DNA of 64,000 nt from Sphingomonas sp. PP-F2F-A104-K0414 (GCF_004340945.1 NZ_SLYD01000005.1:434001-498000); one strand, 5' to 3'; counted from the stretch's first letter, positions 1-9,669 are shown. Notes: generated by a model not told the origin, from the sequence alone. Made by a program: numbers and translations.

Positions 1-52
1 AAGCCGCGCGGGGCAATTAGCCCCCGCCGGGCTAGCCTAGCATGCTTGACGC

Positions 53-235
53 TCAGTCCAACGGCAGTTCGTCGGTCGCCTGAGTCGCCGCGATTTCGGC
101 CGCTGCGATCAGCCGCCGCCCCGTTTCCGCAGCCGCCTCGGGGGTCATCGCGATCGCCAGTCCATCGGGTCCATCTAACGTGACCACGCCATTTTCCGCC
201 GCGGCGACGCCGGGGATGGTTTCAGGCTCCAACAT
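53..235 (-). CDS. Small acidic hypothetical protein (60 aa)
   Basis: Sixty residues, rich in Ala, Glu and Thr, with no signal peptide, membrane segment or cysteine. It begins MLEPETIPGVAAAENGVV and ends DELPLD. It lies 47 bases downstream of the Crp/Fnr-type regulator on the same strand, so the two are probably co-transcribed. Codon use matches the core genome. I do not recognise a family and cannot assign a function; it could be a short stress or regulatory protein. Being a real gene is likely but not certain. Confidence 0.5.
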   Translation of the reverse strand: MLEPETIPGVAAAENGVVTLDGPDGLAIAMTPEAAAETGRRLIAAAEIAATQATDELPLD

Positions 236-282
236 GATCGCGCTCCCGGCAGCGGTCCCCTCGACAAGCTGCTTGGTTACAG

Positions 283-999
283 TCAGTCGCCTTTGGAGCC
301 GTACAGATATTGTGGTTCGAACTCCGCAACGGCTGCGAGCGCCTTCCGATCCAGAATACGGACCTCATTTGCCTTGAATGTCAGCATATTTTTTTCGCGC
401 AGTGCTCTCAACACGCGGTTGACGTGCACCCCCGTCAGCCCACTGGCCTCGGCGATGTCCGGCTGGGTCATCGGCAACATGAACCGGCCATCGGCCGCAA
501 GGCCGACCATCTCGAGCCGTTCGTTGAGTTCGCAGAACAAATGCGCGACCCGACCCTCGGCACCCAGGCGACCCAATCTAAAAATCCACTCGCGGTGCAT
601 CGCTGCGTCGAGCAACGTACTGAACCAAAGCTTTTGGGTGAGGTGCGGGTAGCGTTCGGTGATCGTCTGCAGCGTGCTATGATCGTAGCAGGCGATTTTG
701 ACCGGCCCCAGCGTTGCGATGTCGTGATCGAGCCGCTTCATCGGGAAGGCATGGAGGTCGACGAAATCGCCCGGGACATGCACCGCGACCAACTGCCGCT
801 GCCCCTCACGGTCGTCCATATAACGACATACGAACCCTTCGAGCAGCAACGTGCTGGTCTCGATGATCGCGCCTGCGCGTACGATCTGCTTCCGGGCGGC
901 GACCTGCCGCACCGACCCGATGCTGTCCTCCAGCACCCGCTTTTCTTCGTCGCTCAGTTCGTGCCGGCCACGACCCAACAGAAATTTACCCGAGATCAT
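283..999 (-). CDS. Crp/Fnr family transcriptional regulator
   Basis: A 238-residue protein with the two-domain Crp/Fnr layout. An N-terminal cyclic-nucleotide-binding-like beta-roll (about residues 20-130, including LLLEGFVCRYMDD and HVPGDFVDLHAF) is followed by a long dimerisation helix. A C-terminal winged helix (about 150-230) carries the recognition segment DIAEASGLTGVHVNRVLRAL. The few cysteines are scattered and do not form the N-terminal cluster of true FNR, so this is not an obvious Fe-S oxygen sensor; its ligand is unknown. Many sphingomonads encode several such proteins, often linked to stress or redox control. It is followed by a 60-residue ORF on the same strand. Confidence 0.85.
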   Translation of the reverse strand: MISGKFLLGRGRHELSDEEKRVLEDSIGSVRQVAARKQIVRAGAIIETSTLLLEGFVCRYMDDREGQRQLVAVHVPGDFVDLHAFPMKRLDHDIATLGPVKIACYDHSTLQTITERYPHLTQKLWFSTLLDAAMHREWIFRLGRLGAEGRVAHLFCELNERLEMVGLAADGRFMLPMTQPDIAEASGLTGVHVNRVLRALREKNMLTFKANEVRILDRKALAAVAEFEPQYLYGSKGD

Positions 1000-1186
1000 C
1001 CAAGTCCCCTCTTCGCGCGACCTCGTACCGTGGTCGAACCTAGAAGAACAGATCGGGACCCGTACTGATCTTCATCAAGACCTCACCGAGGATGAAACCC
1101 GACAAGCTCTACATCAGGCAATTTCAAGGCCGACGGGTCGCGCGCCGACCGAACGGCGCAACGACTCCCTGCCAGCCTAGCCGAAA

Positions 1187-1765
1187 TCAGGGCTGGACGG
1201 GGACCGCACCGGGAGCACCCGGGGCGCCGCCCGGCATGCCGCGCTGCTGCATCTGGGCCTGCGCCTGCATCTGCTGGACGACGCTCTGCGGGAGGAAGTC
1301 GAGCAGTTCGACGTCGAATACGAGCGTCGAGTTCGCCGGGATCGGCCCGGTCGCCTTGTCGCCATAGCCAAGCGAGGGCTTCATCCAGAAGCGATACTTC
1401 GCGCCCTTCGGCATCAGCTTGAGCGCTTCCGAAAAGCCGGGGACCACGCCGGTGACGGGCATCGGCGTCGGCTGCTGCGACTTGTCGAAGGTCGTGCCGT
1501 TGAGCAGCTTGCCCTCGTAATTGACGAGCGCAACGTCCGCATCGGTCGGCTTCGCAGCGCCAGTCTTACCCGGCGCCAGCACCTTGTACTGAAGACCCGA
1601 TGCCGTCACCACGACGCCGCGGGCACGGGCGTTGCGCGCCAGCGGATCATCACCCTGCCGCGCAAGCGCGACAGCCGCGATCAACGCGAGCGCGATCCCA
1701 ACCCAAAGATAGACGAGATAGCTGCGCTTGGTCGGCTGCAGCGGCACGGCGGTGACGGTCGACAT
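1187..1765 (-). CDS. FKBP-type peptidyl-prolyl cis-trans isomerase
   Basis: A 192-residue protein with an N-terminal signal anchor (SYLVYLWVGIALALIAAVAL, about residues 15-34), then an FKBP domain (about 50-160) with the family landmarks GLQYKVL, VNYEGKLLNGTTFD, PGFSEALKLMPKGAKYRFW and LVFDVELLDF. The anchor places it in the periplasm, where it would help fold envelope proteins. The tail after residue 165 is low-complexity Gln/Met/Gly/Pro/Ala, typical of sphingomonad members. Start chosen at MSTVTAVPLQ, which leaves a short basic cytoplasmic stretch before the anchor. It is followed at a distance by rpsU on the same strand upstream. Confidence 0.88.
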   Translation of the reverse strand: MSTVTAVPLQPTKRSYLVYLWVGIALALIAAVALARQGDDPLARNARARGVVVTASGLQYKVLAPGKTGAAKPTDADVALVNYEGKLLNGTTFDKSQQPTPMPVTGVVPGFSEALKLMPKGAKYRFWMKPSLGYGDKATGPIPANSTLVFDVELLDFLPQSVVQQMQAQAQMQQRGMPGGAPGAPGAVPVQP

Positions 1766-1925
1766 CGGATCTGGCCCCGGTCATCTGGTCACGCCGGAGC
1801 GCCGCGCGTGCCGTTGTAAAGTCTTGCGACTGAATCATCACGGGGTTGCGACGATCGCAACCCCGAACATCGTGATCCCGCAACCGATCGCACGATGGCG
1901 ATCGATCCGCGGGACCGGTCAACGC

Positions 1926-2132
1926 TTACCGTGCGCCGTCACGCTCGGCGCGCTTGCGGTCGAGCTTGCGCGAGCGACGGATCGCTGCTGCACGCTCGCG
2001 CGCGCGCTTCTCGGACGGCTTCTCGTAGTGACGGCGCAACTTCATCTCGCGATACACGCCTTCGCGCTGCAGCTTCTTCTTAAGCGCGCGAAGGGCCTGG
2101 TCGACGTTGTTGTCGCGTACGATGATCTGCAT
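1926..2132 (-). CDS. rpsU: 30S ribosomal protein S21
   Basis: Sixty-eight residues starting [20 protein letters not shown] and ending in a highly basic Arg/Lys tail, the normal size and composition of alphaproteobacterial bS21. The open frame extends 32 codons further upstream, but the family start is the ATG at 2132, preceded by a GGAG about 12 bases away. S21 sits on the small-subunit platform near the anti-Shine-Dalgarno sequence and helps initiation. It is monocistronic here and divergent from cysS across 165 bases. Confidence 0.96.
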   Translation of the reverse strand: MQIIVRDNNVDQALRALKKKLQREGVYREMKLRRHYEKPSEKRARERAAAIRRSRKLDRKRAERDGAR

Positions 2133-2297
2133 AAACCCGTTTAGCTCCGGTCGAATAGATTTAGCCGTCGCGAACAGGTCCGCGCCGCATGAACCGTGGC
2201 CCCTACCAGCGCCTGCCCGAGGTTTCAAGCCTGTGCACCCGCCCCCCGTTGAATCGCGTCGTTTGCGAGACCCGTACCGTAGCGCTAGGAGCGGCGC

Positions 2298-3725
2298 ATG
2301 ACCCGAATTCCCCTTACGCTCTATAACAGTCTCTCGCGCGCGATCGAGACGTTCCGGCCGAACGATCCGACCAATGTCGGCATCTATTCATGCGGGCCGA
2401 CGGTCTACAACTACGCACATATCGGCAATTTGCGCGCTTACGTCTTCACCGACACGCTGAGCCGCGTGCTGACGTGGAAGGGCTATCCGCTCACGCACAT
2501 CATCAACATCACCGATGTCGGGCATCTGACCTCGGACGCGGACATCGGCGACGACAAGATGGAGGCGGCGGCGCGTGCGAGCGGCCAGGATATCTGGGCG
2601 ATCGCAAAGCACTATACCGATGCGTTCAAGCAGAACCTCGTCGACCTGAACATCCGCGAGCCGAGCAAATTCCCGCTCGCCACCGATCATATCGCCGAGA
2701 TGATCGCCTTCGCGGAGTCGATTGCCGAGCGCCATTGCTATGTCCTGCCCGACGGCCTGTACTTCGATACGACGACGGTGCCCGATTATGGCCGCCTCGC
2801 GCGGTCGCAGGACGATGCGGGCGAGAGCCGGATCGATCCGGTCGCGGGCAAGCGCAACCCGCAGGACTTCGCGATCTGGCGAACATCGGCCGCTGGCGAG
2901 AACCGCCAGATGGAATGGGATTCGCCCTGGGGTCGCGGGGCGCCAGGCTGGCATCTCGAATGCTCGGTGATGAGCAAGAAATATCTCGGCGCGACGTTCG
3001 ACATCCACACCGGCGGGATCGATCACCGCGAGATCCACCACCCGAACGAGATCGCGCAGAACCAGGCGCATTGCGACTGCGGCGATACCGGCGCGACGCT
3101 GTGGATGCACAACAACTTCCTGGTCGAGCGGTCGGGCAAGATGTCCAAATCGGGGGGTGAGTTCACCACGCTGCAGACGCTGATCGATCGCGGTTTCCAC
3201 CCCCTCGCCTACCGTCTGATGTGCCTTCAGGCGCAGTATCGCAGCGAGCTCGAATTCTCGTGGGAGAACCTCGCCGCAGCGCAGACGCGGCTGAAGCGGC
3301 TGGCGATTACCGTCGATGCATTGCGCCAGCGACCGCCGGGTGGACCCTCGGGGAGCGCCCTCGCCTACCGCGACCGGCTCGATGCCGCGGTGTCGGACGA
3401 TCTCTCGACGCCGCGCGCGTTGCCGATCCTCGACGAGATGCTCGGCGACAAGCGAGTCGCGCCGGCGGATCGGCTGGACGCGCTGATCGATTTCGACGCG
3501 GTGCTGGGGCTCGACCTGGCGACGATCCGCCGCGAGGATCTGCGTATCCGCCCGGTCGACGCGAAGCTGGACGAGGCGACGATCGACGCCCGGCTCGAGG
3601 AGCGGCGGGACGCGCGCGTGGCGAAGGATTTTCCGCGATCCGATGCGATCCGCGACGAACTGGCGGCGGCGGGCGTCGAGGTGATGGACGGAGATCCGCT
3701 CGGCTGGGACTGGAAGCTCGGCTAG
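2298..3725 (+). CDS. cysS: Cysteine--tRNA ligase
   Basis: A 475-residue class I aminoacyl-tRNA synthetase charging tRNA-Cys. The zinc cysteine and ATP-site region appear as [20 protein letters not shown], where HIGN is the HIGH motif. The second zinc cluster is seen in WHLECSVMS and HHPNEIAQ, and the KMSKS loop as [11 protein letters not shown]. The C-terminal anticodon-binding DALR-type domain follows (about residues 340-475). Length is normal. The gene ends four bases before the convergent DUF979 gene, leaving no room for a conventional terminator between them. Confidence 0.97.
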   Translation: MTRIPLTLYNSLSRAIETFRPNDPTNVGIYSCGPTVYNYAHIGNLRAYVFTDTLSRVLTWKGYPLTHIINITDVGHLTSDADIGDDKMEAAARASGQDIWAIAKHYTDAFKQNLVDLNIREPSKFPLATDHIAEMIAFAESIAERHCYVLPDGLYFDTTTVPDYGRLARSQDDAGESRIDPVAGKRNPQDFAIWRTSAAGENRQMEWDSPWGRGAPGWHLECSVMSKKYLGATFDIHTGGIDHREIHHPNEIAQNQAHCDCGDTGATLWMHNNFLVERSGKMSKSGGEFTTLQTLIDRGFHPLAYRLMCLQAQYRSELEFSWENLAAAQTRLKRLAITVDALRQRPPGGPSGSALAYRDRLDAAVSDDLSTPRALPILDEMLGDKRVAPADRLDALIDFDAVLGLDLATIRREDLRIRPVDAKLDEATIDARLEERRDARVAKDFPRSDAIRDELAAAGVEVMDGDPLGWDWKLG

Positions 3726-3729
3726 AGGC

Positions 3730-4671
3730 TCAGCGGAAGCCGAGCCAGTATAGCAGGCCGATGTTGACCGCGAGCAGCGGTAAGGCGGTCGGTATCTGCG
3801 CGCGGATGACGGCGTTCTTGTCCTTCAACTCGAGCAGCGCGGCAGGGACGAGATTGAAGTTGGCCGCCATCGGCGTCATCAGCGTGCCGCAGAACCCGCT
3901 AAGCATACCGATCGCGGCGACCACCGCGGGATCGCCGCCGTAATGGCGCACGAGCAGCGGGATGCCGATCGCCGCGGCCATCACCGGGAACGCGGCGAAC
4001 GCGTTGCCCATGATCATCGTGAACAGCGCCATGCCGAGCGTGTAGGCGAGCACCGCGCCGATCAGGCTCCCTTCGGGGATCGCGTGGCCGGCGAGACCGC
4101 CGACGACGTCGCCGACACCGGCGAGCGCGAAGACCGCTCCCAGGCTGGCGAGCATCTGCGGCAGGACGGCGGCCCAGCCGATCGCATCCATCAGCCTGAC
4201 GCCTTCTGCGAGCGGTGTCGCGATGCGGGGGCGGAACCAGAGCTGCATTGCGATGAGCGCGATCAGGACGCCGCAGGTCAGTGCGACGAGCGTTGCCTGT
4301 TTGGGATCGACGAGGCTCGGGACGGCGCGGAAGAGGACGGTACCGCCGAGTGCCGCGGCGGGGATGATCAGTGCGGGCAGGAATATCCGGTTGCCGAGCC
4401 GCGTGGCTTCGGCGCGGCGCTCGTTGAATGTGGTCGTGGCACGCCCACCCCGCCCCATCGCGCCCGATCCAGCGATCGCGACGAGCGCGAGGACGAGAAC
4501 GCCGTTGCCGATATCGCCCAATCGCCCACCAAACAGGAAGCTGATCGCCAGCACCGCGTAGAACGCCGCGTTGCCGAAACGCTTCGGGTTGGTGCGGTCG
4601 GTCGCGCTCAAGATCGCGAATGCTGCGAACATCAGGCCCGCAACGCCGTAGATGAAGCCGGTGCCGATCAC
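3730..4671 (-). CDS. DUF979 family membrane protein
   Basis: A 313-residue integral membrane protein with about nine to ten hydrophobic helices (for example IYGVAGLMFAAFAIL and AAVLPQMLASLGAVFALAGV) and the conserved stretch GMALFTMIMGNAFAAFPVMA. I place the start at the GTG at 4671, giving MIGTGFIYGV. This overlaps the stop of the DUF969 gene as GTGA, a classic translational-coupling arrangement; the longer open frame upstream is only the shadow of DUF969. DUF969 and DUF979 proteins occur as neighbours in many bacteria and are thought to form one two-subunit permease. The substrate is unproven. Confidence 0.82.
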   Translation of the reverse strand: MIGTGFIYGVAGLMFAAFAILSATDRTNPKRFGNAAFYAVLAISFLFGGRLGDIGNGVLVLALVAIAGSGAMGRGGRATTTFNERRAEATRLGNRIFLPALIIPAAALGGTVLFRAVPSLVDPKQATLVALTCGVLIALIAMQLWFRPRIATPLAEGVRLMDAIGWAAVLPQMLASLGAVFALAGVGDVVGGLAGHAIPEGSLIGAVLAYTLGMALFTMIMGNAFAAFPVMAAAIGIPLLVRHYGGDPAVVAAIGMLSGFCGTLMTPMAANFNLVPAALLELKDKNAVIRAQIPTALPLLAVNIGLLYWLGFR

Positions 4672-5333
4672 TTGGCGGATCTCCGGGCGCGCGCCAGTCG
4701 GCGATCGAGCAGCCAGAGGCGGAAGCCGTGGATCAGGAACGCGGCGATCGCGGTCGGGATCGCCCACATCGAGAGGTGGAGCGGCTGGATGACGATGCCA
4801 TAGCCCTCCAGCACGCCCTTCATCAGCAGGATCGAGCCGATCGCGATGAAGATGTCCTCGCCGAAGAACAGCCCGATATTGTCCGTGGCGGCGGCCATTG
4901 CGGGGATGCGGTCGCCGCCGGGTGGCACTCCCTGGGCTTCGGCGGCGGCTTCGGCCATCGGGGCGACCAGCGGGCGGACGCTTTGCGCCGGGCCGGCGAT
5001 CGAGGTCAGACCGAGGGCTGCGGTGAGCTGGCGGAACAGCAGGTAGCCGATCAGCAGTCGCCCGACCGTCGCGCCGCGGAGTTTGCTGATCGCGAGCCGA
5101 GCGCGTTCCTGGAGTCCGTGGCGTTCGAGCATCCCGATCACTGGGAGGACGATGTAGATCACCGTGACGTAGCGGTTCTCGTTGAACGCCTTGCCGAACG
5201 CGGCGAGGATCGCGAGCGGGGCGATGCCGGCGGCGAGGCCGGTCACGAGTGCCGAGACCGCGACGACGAGCAGCGGGTTGAACCGGAGCAGGAAGCCGGC
5301 GACGATCACCGCGATGCCGCACAGGACCAGCAT
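4668..5333 (-). CDS. DUF969 family membrane protein
   Basis: A 221-residue protein with about six hydrophobic helices, starting MLVLCGIAVIVAGFLLRFNP. Conserved-looking segments include GKAFNENRYVTVIYIVLPVI and TDNIGLFFGEDIFIAIGSIL. It starts five bases after the stop of the metallo-beta-lactamase-fold gene and overlaps the following DUF979 start by four bases, so all three are almost certainly one operon. DUF969 is the usual partner of DUF979, probably forming an inner-membrane permease. In other bacteria the pair sits beside peptidases, which hints at a peptide or amino-acid derivative substrate, but this is inference. Confidence 0.82.
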   Translation of the reverse strand: MLVLCGIAVIVAGFLLRFNPLLVVAVSALVTGLAAGIAPLAILAAFGKAFNENRYVTVIYIVLPVIGMLERHGLQERARLAISKLRGATVGRLLIGYLLFRQLTAALGLTSIAGPAQSVRPLVAPMAEAAAEAQGVPPGGDRIPAMAAATDNIGLFFGEDIFIAIGSILLMKGVLEGYGIVIQPLHLSMWAIPTAIAAFLIHGFRLWLLDRRLARARRSAK

Positions 5334-5338
5334 GCCGT

Positions 5339-6271
5339 CTAGCGTGCCTGTTTCGCGAGATCGGCGTCGAACGCGACCTTGGCCTTCGCGACGATCTTCG
5401 GGAGTAGCGTGGGGTCGACGAACGCGGTGGTGTCACCGGCTCGGTGGCGTTTGCCCCGTGCGATCACGTCGGCGAGTTCGGGGTGCGAGGGGAGGACGAT
5501 GTCGGCGGGCAGCGTGCCGAGCATGGCGATGCTGCGGCGGTAGTCGGCGACGATGCCGGGATACGCGCGGTTGCCGATCAGGCGGTTGCCCGCGACGCTG
5601 ACGCTGCATGGGAACACAACGTTGAGGGCGCGCAGCTTGGCGGGGATTTGCATCGTCCAGGTCGTGCAGCCGGGCGTGTGCCCCGGCGTGGCGCGTGCGG
5701 TAAGCGTGACATTGCCGAGCGTGACCTTGTCCCCATCGCGTACGCCGCGGTCGACATGGACGGGCGGGAATCGGATGACCCCGTAGTTGGTCTCGCCGGG
5801 CGGTACGCCGGTTTCGAGCGCGCGGACATCGCGAGCGCCGGCGACCACGCGAGCGCCGGTTGCGCGCTTGAGCGCAGCGACACCCGCAGCGTGATCGAAG
5901 TGCGCGTGCGTGACCAGGATCAGCTTTACGTCGCGCGGGCGTGCTCCAGCGGCGGCGATGTTGCGTTCGATCATGCCGGCATTCTCTGCGAGTGTGCTGT
6001 CGATCAGGATCGCGCCTGCGCTGGTCTTGATGAGGTAAGCGGCGATACCTTCGCTGCCGACATAGGTGATCGGGCCGGCGATCGGGAACGGGGCGTGGGC
6101 GCGCGTCCAGGCTGGCGGGTCGGCCCCGCCGAGGAGCAGCGGTGCGCTGGCGGCGATCGCTACAGCGCCGACCAACGACCTTGCGCGAAAGCCGAACGAT
6201 CCTCCCCCGCCAGGGGGAGGTGGCAGGCGTAGCCTGACGGAGGGGGCGGAATGCGATGCCATCTGTTTCAT
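5339..6271 (-). CDS. Subclass B3-type metallo-beta-lactamase-fold hydrolase
   Basis: A 310-residue exported MBL-fold enzyme. Zinc ligands are clear: THAHFDHAAG (the HxHxDH motif), TPGHTPGCTTW and LPSHPEL. This His/His/Asp/His set fits subclass B3. A hydrophobic signal segment (SLVGAVAIAASAPLLLGG) precedes the mature protein, suggesting the periplasm. Start chosen at 6271 (MKQMASHSAP), preceded by a very strong purine-rich GGAGGGGGAGGAC. Oddly, both this ribosome site and the first twenty or so codons (encoding PPPPGGGG) come from a pair of inverted REP-like repeats. It leads a probable operon with DUF969 and DUF979. It may be a true beta-lactamase or a related hydrolase; sequence alone does not decide. 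Confidence 0.82.
   Translation of the reverse strand: MKQMASHSAPSVRLRLPPPPGGGGSFGFRARSLVGAVAIAASAPLLLGGADPPAWTRAHAPFPIAGPITYVGSEGIAAYLIKTSAGAILIDSTLAENAGMIERNIAAAGARPRDVKLILVTHAHFDHAAGVAALKRATGARVVAGARDVRALETGVPPGETNYGVIRFPPVHVDRGVRDGDKVTLGNVTLTARATPGHTPGCTTWTMQIPAKLRALNVVFPCSVSVAGNRLIGNRAYPGIVADYRRSIAMLGTLPADIVLPSHPELADVIARGKRHRAGDTTAFVDPTLLPKIVAKAKVAFDADLAKQAR
6198..6248 (+). repeat. REP-like palindromic repeat, copy 1
   Basis: An element of about 50 bases made of a hairpin CCTCCCCCGCCAGGGGGAGG followed by GGCAGGCGTAGCCTG and GACGGAGGGGG. It lies inside the 5' coding part of the metallo-beta-lactamase-fold gene and faces copy 2 head to head. Confidence 0.8.
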
Positions 6272-6273
6272 GT

Positions 6274-6325
6274 CCTCCCCCTCCGTCTGGCAAGAGCCAG
6301 ACACCTCCCCCTTGCGGGGGAGGAT
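6274..6325 (-). repeat. REP-like palindromic repeat, copy 2 (inverted)
   Basis: The inverted partner of the element at 6198-6248, separated from it by about 25 bases. Read on the minus strand it has the same plan: hairpin CCTCCCCCGCAAGGGGGAGG, a small inner stem TCTGGCTCTTGCCAGA, then GGAGGGGGAGG. That last purine tract serves as the likely ribosome-binding site of the gene at 5339-6271. The pair also separates this gene from guaA. Confidence 0.8.
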
Positions 6326-6344
6326 CGCGTAGTGCGCGTCTAGC

Positions 6345-7901
6345 TTATTCCCACTCGATCGTGCCGGGCGGCTTCGAGGTGTAATCGTAGGTCACGCGGT
6401 TGATGCCCTTGACCTCGTTAATGATCCTCGTCGCGACGCGCGGCAGGAAGTCGCCGGGGAACTGGAACGCCTGCGCGGTCATGCCGTCGGTCGAGGTGAC
6501 CGCACGCAACGCCAGCACGTTGTCGTAGGTGCGGCCGTCGCCCATCACGCCGACGCTGCGGACTGGCAGCAACACCGCGAACGCCTGCCAGATCGTATCG
6601 TAGAGCCCCGCCGCGCGGATCTCCTCGAGGTAGATCGCATCCGCTTTCCGCAGGATGTCGCAGCGTTCCTTGGTGACTTCGCCGGGGATCCGGATCGCGA
6701 GGCCGGGTCCTGGGAACGGGTGGCGACCGACGAAGATCTCGGGCAGGCCGAGTTCGCGGCCGAGCACGCGGACCTCGTCCTTGAACAGCTCGCGCAACGG
6801 CTCGACGAGCTTCATGTTCATGCGCTCGGGGAGGCCACCGACATTGTGGTGGCTCTTGATCGTCACCGAGGGACCGCCGGTGAAGCTGACGCTCTCGATC
6901 ACGTCCGGGTACAGCGTGCCCTGCGCAAGGAACTCGGCGCCACCGAGCTTCTTCGCCTCGGTGTCGAACACGTCGATGAAGGTCTTGCCGATGAACTTGC
7001 GCTTCAGCTCGGGGTCCGTGATCCCGGCGAGGCCGCTGAGGAACAGCTCCTCGACGTTCACGTGGATCAGCGGGATGTTGTAGGCGCCGCGGAACAGGCT
7101 GACGACCTGCTCGCTCTCGCCCGCGCGCATCAGGCCGTGGTCGACGTATACGCAGGTGAGCTGCTCGCCGATCGCCTCGTGGATCAGCACAGCCGCGACC
7201 GCGGAGTCGACGCCGCCCGACAAGCCGCAGATAACGCGGCCCTTGCCGACCTGCGCGCGGATCTCGGCGATCTTGGTCTCGCGGAACTCGGCCATCGTCC
7301 AGTCGCCGCTCAAGCCGCAGACGTGGCGCGCGAAGTTGGCGATCAGCTTGCCGCCATCGGGGGTGTGGACGACCTCGGGGTGGAACTGGACGCCGTAGAA
7401 GCGCCGCGCCTCGTCGGCGACGATCGCGTAGGGCGCGCCGGTCGAGGTGGCGACCGGGGTGAAGCCGGGCGGGATCGCGTCGACCTTGTCGCCGTGGCTC
7501 ATCCAGACCTGGTGGCGTTCGCCCTCGGCCCAGAGGCCGTCGAACAGCGCGCAGTTGGACTTGACCTCGATGAACGCGCTGCCGAACTCGCCGCCATCGC
7601 CCGAGACGATAACGTTGCCGCCGAGCTGTGCGGACATGACCTGCTGGCCGTAGCAGATGCCGAGGATCGGGATGCCCGCCTCGAAGAAGCGCTGCGGGAC
7701 GCGTGGGGAGTTCTCGGTGGTGACCGAGGCGGGGCCGCCGGAGAGGATGATGCCCTTGGGCTGCATCCGGTCGAACGCGGCCTCGGCGGACTGAAAGGGG
7801 GCGATCTCGCTATAGACGCCAGCCTCGCGCACGCGGCGGGCGATCAGCTGGGTTACCTGGCTGCCGAAATCGACGATGAGAATGCTGTCTGGGTGCTCCA
7901 T
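6345..7901 (-). CDS. guaA: GMP synthase (glutamine-hydrolysing)
   Basis: A 518-residue enzyme converting XMP to GMP, the last step of guanine nucleotide synthesis. The N-terminal class I glutamine amidotransferase domain shows [15 protein letters not shown], the nucleophile motif GICYGQQ and the HPEV histidine. The ATP-pyrophosphatase domain has the P-loop [10 protein letters not shown]. The C-terminal dimerisation domain ends [18 protein letters not shown], as in the family. Start set at 7901 ([15 protein letters not shown]); an in-frame ATG 24 codons upstream is rejected because the family begins here. It lies downstream of rplQ, behind a probable terminator. Confidence 0.97.
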   Translation of the reverse strand: MEHPDSILIVDFGSQVTQLIARRVREAGVYSEIAPFQSAEAAFDRMQPKGIILSGGPASVTTENSPRVPQRFFEAGIPILGICYGQQVMSAQLGGNVIVSGDGGEFGSAFIEVKSNCALFDGLWAEGERHQVWMSHGDKVDAIPPGFTPVATSTGAPYAIVADEARRFYGVQFHPEVVHTPDGGKLIANFARHVCGLSGDWTMAEFRETKIAEIRAQVGKGRVICGLSGGVDSAVAAVLIHEAIGEQLTCVYVDHGLMRAGESEQVVSLFRGAYNIPLIHVNVEELFLSGLAGITDPELKRKFIGKTFIDVFDTEAKKLGGAEFLAQGTLYPDVIESVSFTGGPSVTIKSHHNVGGLPERMNMKLVEPLRELFKDEVRVLGRELGLPEIFVGRHPFPGPGLAIRIPGEVTKERCDILRKADAIYLEEIRAAGLYDTIWQAFAVLLPVRSVGVMGDGRTYDNVLALRAVTSTDGMTAQAFQFPGDFLPRVATRIINEVKGINRVTYDYTSKPPGTIEWE

Positions 7902-7937
7902 GTCGGGCGCATAGCCGGATGGAGGCCTTAACGAAAG

Positions 7938-7969
7938 AGGCCGCGCCTCCCGGATGGGAAACGCGGCCT
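7938..7969 (-). terminator. Probable terminator after rplQ
   Basis: Perfect inverted repeat AGGCCGCG / CGCGGCCT with a 16-base loop. On the minus strand it is followed by a short T-rich run (TTTCGTT). It sits between rplQ and guaA and would end the ribosomal operon. Confidence 0.6.
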
Positions 7970-7995
7970 GCAATTCGACTGGTACGAGGCGGGGA

Positions 7996-8418
7996 TTATG
8001 CCGCTTCGTTGTAATCCTCGTCGGACATCACCGGACCCGAATCCTGGCCCTTTGCCGAGACGTCGCGGTCGACGAACTCGATGACGGCCATCGGCGAGGC
8101 GTCCGACATGCGGATGCCGGCCTTGATGACGCGGGTGTAGCCGCCGTTGCGATCCGCATAACGGGTCGCGAGCGTGTCGAACAGCTTGATCAGCTGCGCA
8201 TCGTCGAGCAGCTTGCCGTGCGCGAGACGACGGTTGGACAGGCCACCCTTCTTCGCGAGCGTGATCAGCTTCTCGACGTAGGGACGCAGTTCCTTCGCCT
8301 TGGCGACGGTGGTGGTGATCTGCTCGTGCTTGATGAGCGCGGCGCTCATGTTGCGGAACAGGGCAAGACGGTGGGCCGAGGTCCGCTGAAGCTTACGGCC
8401 GCCTACGCGATGGCGCAT
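7996..8418 (-). CDS. rplQ: 50S ribosomal protein L17
   Basis: A 140-residue bL17 with the invariant N-terminus [20 protein letters not shown] and the segment [19 protein letters not shown]. It packs near the polypeptide exit tunnel. It is the last gene of the rpsM-rpsK-rpoA-rplQ operon. The 180-base gap separating it from rpoA contains a palindromic repeat element, so its expression may depend on read-through. The acidic C-terminal tail (SDEDYNEAA) is normal for alphaproteobacteria. Confidence 0.97.
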   Translation of the reverse strand: MRHRVGGRKLQRTSAHRLALFRNMSAALIKHEQITTTVAKAKELRPYVEKLITLAKKGGLSNRRLAHGKLLDDAQLIKLFDTLATRYADRNGGYTRVIKAGIRMSDASPMAVIEFVDRDVSAKGQDSGPVMSDEDYNEAA

Positions 8419-8496
8419 GTTTAATACCTTTTCGTTCGTTCAGGGGCCGTGTGAGGTACCCGGGAGCTGGTGGGGACGAAGAGCCCACCCAAATTA

Positions 8497-8580
8497 CCGT
8501 CATCCCAGCGAACGCTGGGATCTCCATGAGGAGCGGACCGGACCCGAACCGCGATACCCCAGCTTCCGCTGGGGTGACGG
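8497..8580. repeat. CCGTCA...TGACGG bounded palindromic repeat
   Basis: An 84-base element bounded by the inverted ends CCGTCA and TGACGG. It contains two hairpins: TCCCAGCGAACGCTGGGA (8503-8520) and ACCCCAGCTTCCGCTGGGGT (8556-8575). It sits between rpoA and rplQ within one operon. Two related elements occur at 11064-11159 and 11226-11309. Confidence 0.85.
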
Positions 8581-8598
8581 CATGGGGTCCGGAAGCGC

Positions 8599-9669
8599 TT
8601 ACCCCATAATCTCTTGCTCGAGCTTCTTGGCCATCTCTTCGATGTTCTCAGGTGGCCAGCCGGGGATTTCCATACCCAGGCGAAGACCCATCGACGACAG
8701 CACTTCCTTGATCTCGTTCAAGGACTTGCGGCCGAAGTTAGGCGTACGCAGCATCTCGGCTTCGGTCTTGCCGACCAGATCGCCAATGTAGATGATGTTG
8801 TCGTTCTTGAGGCAGTTCGCCGAACGCACCGACAGTTCCAACTCGTCGACCTTCTTGAGAAGGTAACGGTTGATCTGCTGGGTGTCGCCTGCGGGCTCCG
8901 CACCACCGGCAGCGGGTGCTGCCTGGCCGATCGGGGCCGACGAACGCGTGACCGACGAATCGTCGAAGTGGACGAACAGCGCGAGCTGGTCCTGGAGGAT
9001 GCGCCCTGCGTAACCCACAGCGTCTTCCGGGGTGATCGTGCCGTCAGTTTCGATCGTCAGCGTCAGCTTGTCGTAATCCAGGTCCTGACCGACGCGGGTC
9101 GGGTCGACCTTGTACGAAACCTGACGTACCGGCGAGTACAGCGCATCGACCGGGATCAGACCGATCGGCGCATCGGCCGGGCGGTTTGCGGTCGCGGGCA
9201 CGTAACCCTTACCGATGTCGGCGGTCAGCTCCATGTTGAGCGTCGCACCCTCATCGAGGTGGCAGATCACGAGATCCTTGTTCATGATCTCGATGTCGCC
9301 CGAGACGGCGATGTCGCCGGCCTTGACTTCACCTGGACCCGTTGCCGAGAGCTGGAGGCGCTTCGGCCCCTCGCCCTGCATGCGGATCGCGATCTGCTTC
9401 ACGTTGAGGACGATGTCGGTCACGTCCTCGCGGACGCCGGCCAGAGACGAGAACTCATGCAGCACGTTCTCGATCTTGATCGAGGTGACGGCCGCGCCCT
9501 GCAGCGACGAGAGCAACACGCGACGCAGCGCGTTGCCGAGCGTCAGGCCGAAGCCACGCTCGAGCGGCTCGGCGATGAAGGTCGCCTTGCGCTTGGTGTC
9601 GCCACCGGCCTTTTTCTCCAGGCCGCTGGGCTTCTTGAGTTCCTGCCAGTTCTTTGCGTTGACAGACAC
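8599..9669 (-). CDS. rpoA: DNA-directed RNA polymerase subunit alpha
   Basis: A 356-residue alpha subunit. The N-terminal dimerisation domain includes [21 protein letters not shown] linker rich in Ala, Pro and Gly leads to the C-terminal domain with [20 protein letters not shown] and [15 protein letters not shown], which contacts upstream promoter DNA and activators. Size is normal for alphaproteobacteria. The gene follows rpsK by 97 bases and precedes rplQ in the usual ribosomal order. Confidence 0.97.
   Translation of the reverse strand: MSVNAKNWQELKKPSGLEKKAGGDTKRKATFIAEPLERGFGLTLGNALRRVLLSSLQGAAVTSIKIENVLHEFSSLAGVREDVTDIVLNVKQIAIRMQGEGPKRLQLSATGPGEVKAGDIAVSGDIEIMNKDLVICHLDEGATLNMELTADIGKGYVPATANRPADAPIGLIPVDALYSPVRQVSYKVDPTRVGQDLDYDKLTLTIETDGTITPEDAVGYAGRILQDQLALFVHFDDSSVTRSSAPIGQAAPAAGGAEPAGDTQQINRYLLKKVDELELSVRSANCLKNDNIIYIGDLVGKTEAEMLRTPNFGRKSLNEIKEVLSSMGLRLGMEIPGWPPENIEEMAKKLEQEIMG

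Noticed and set aside
4672..5436. N-terminal extension of the DUF979 reading frame
   Set aside because: The first 255 codons are an Arg/Pro-rich shadow of DUF969; the GTG at 4671 coupled to the DUF969 stop is the better start.
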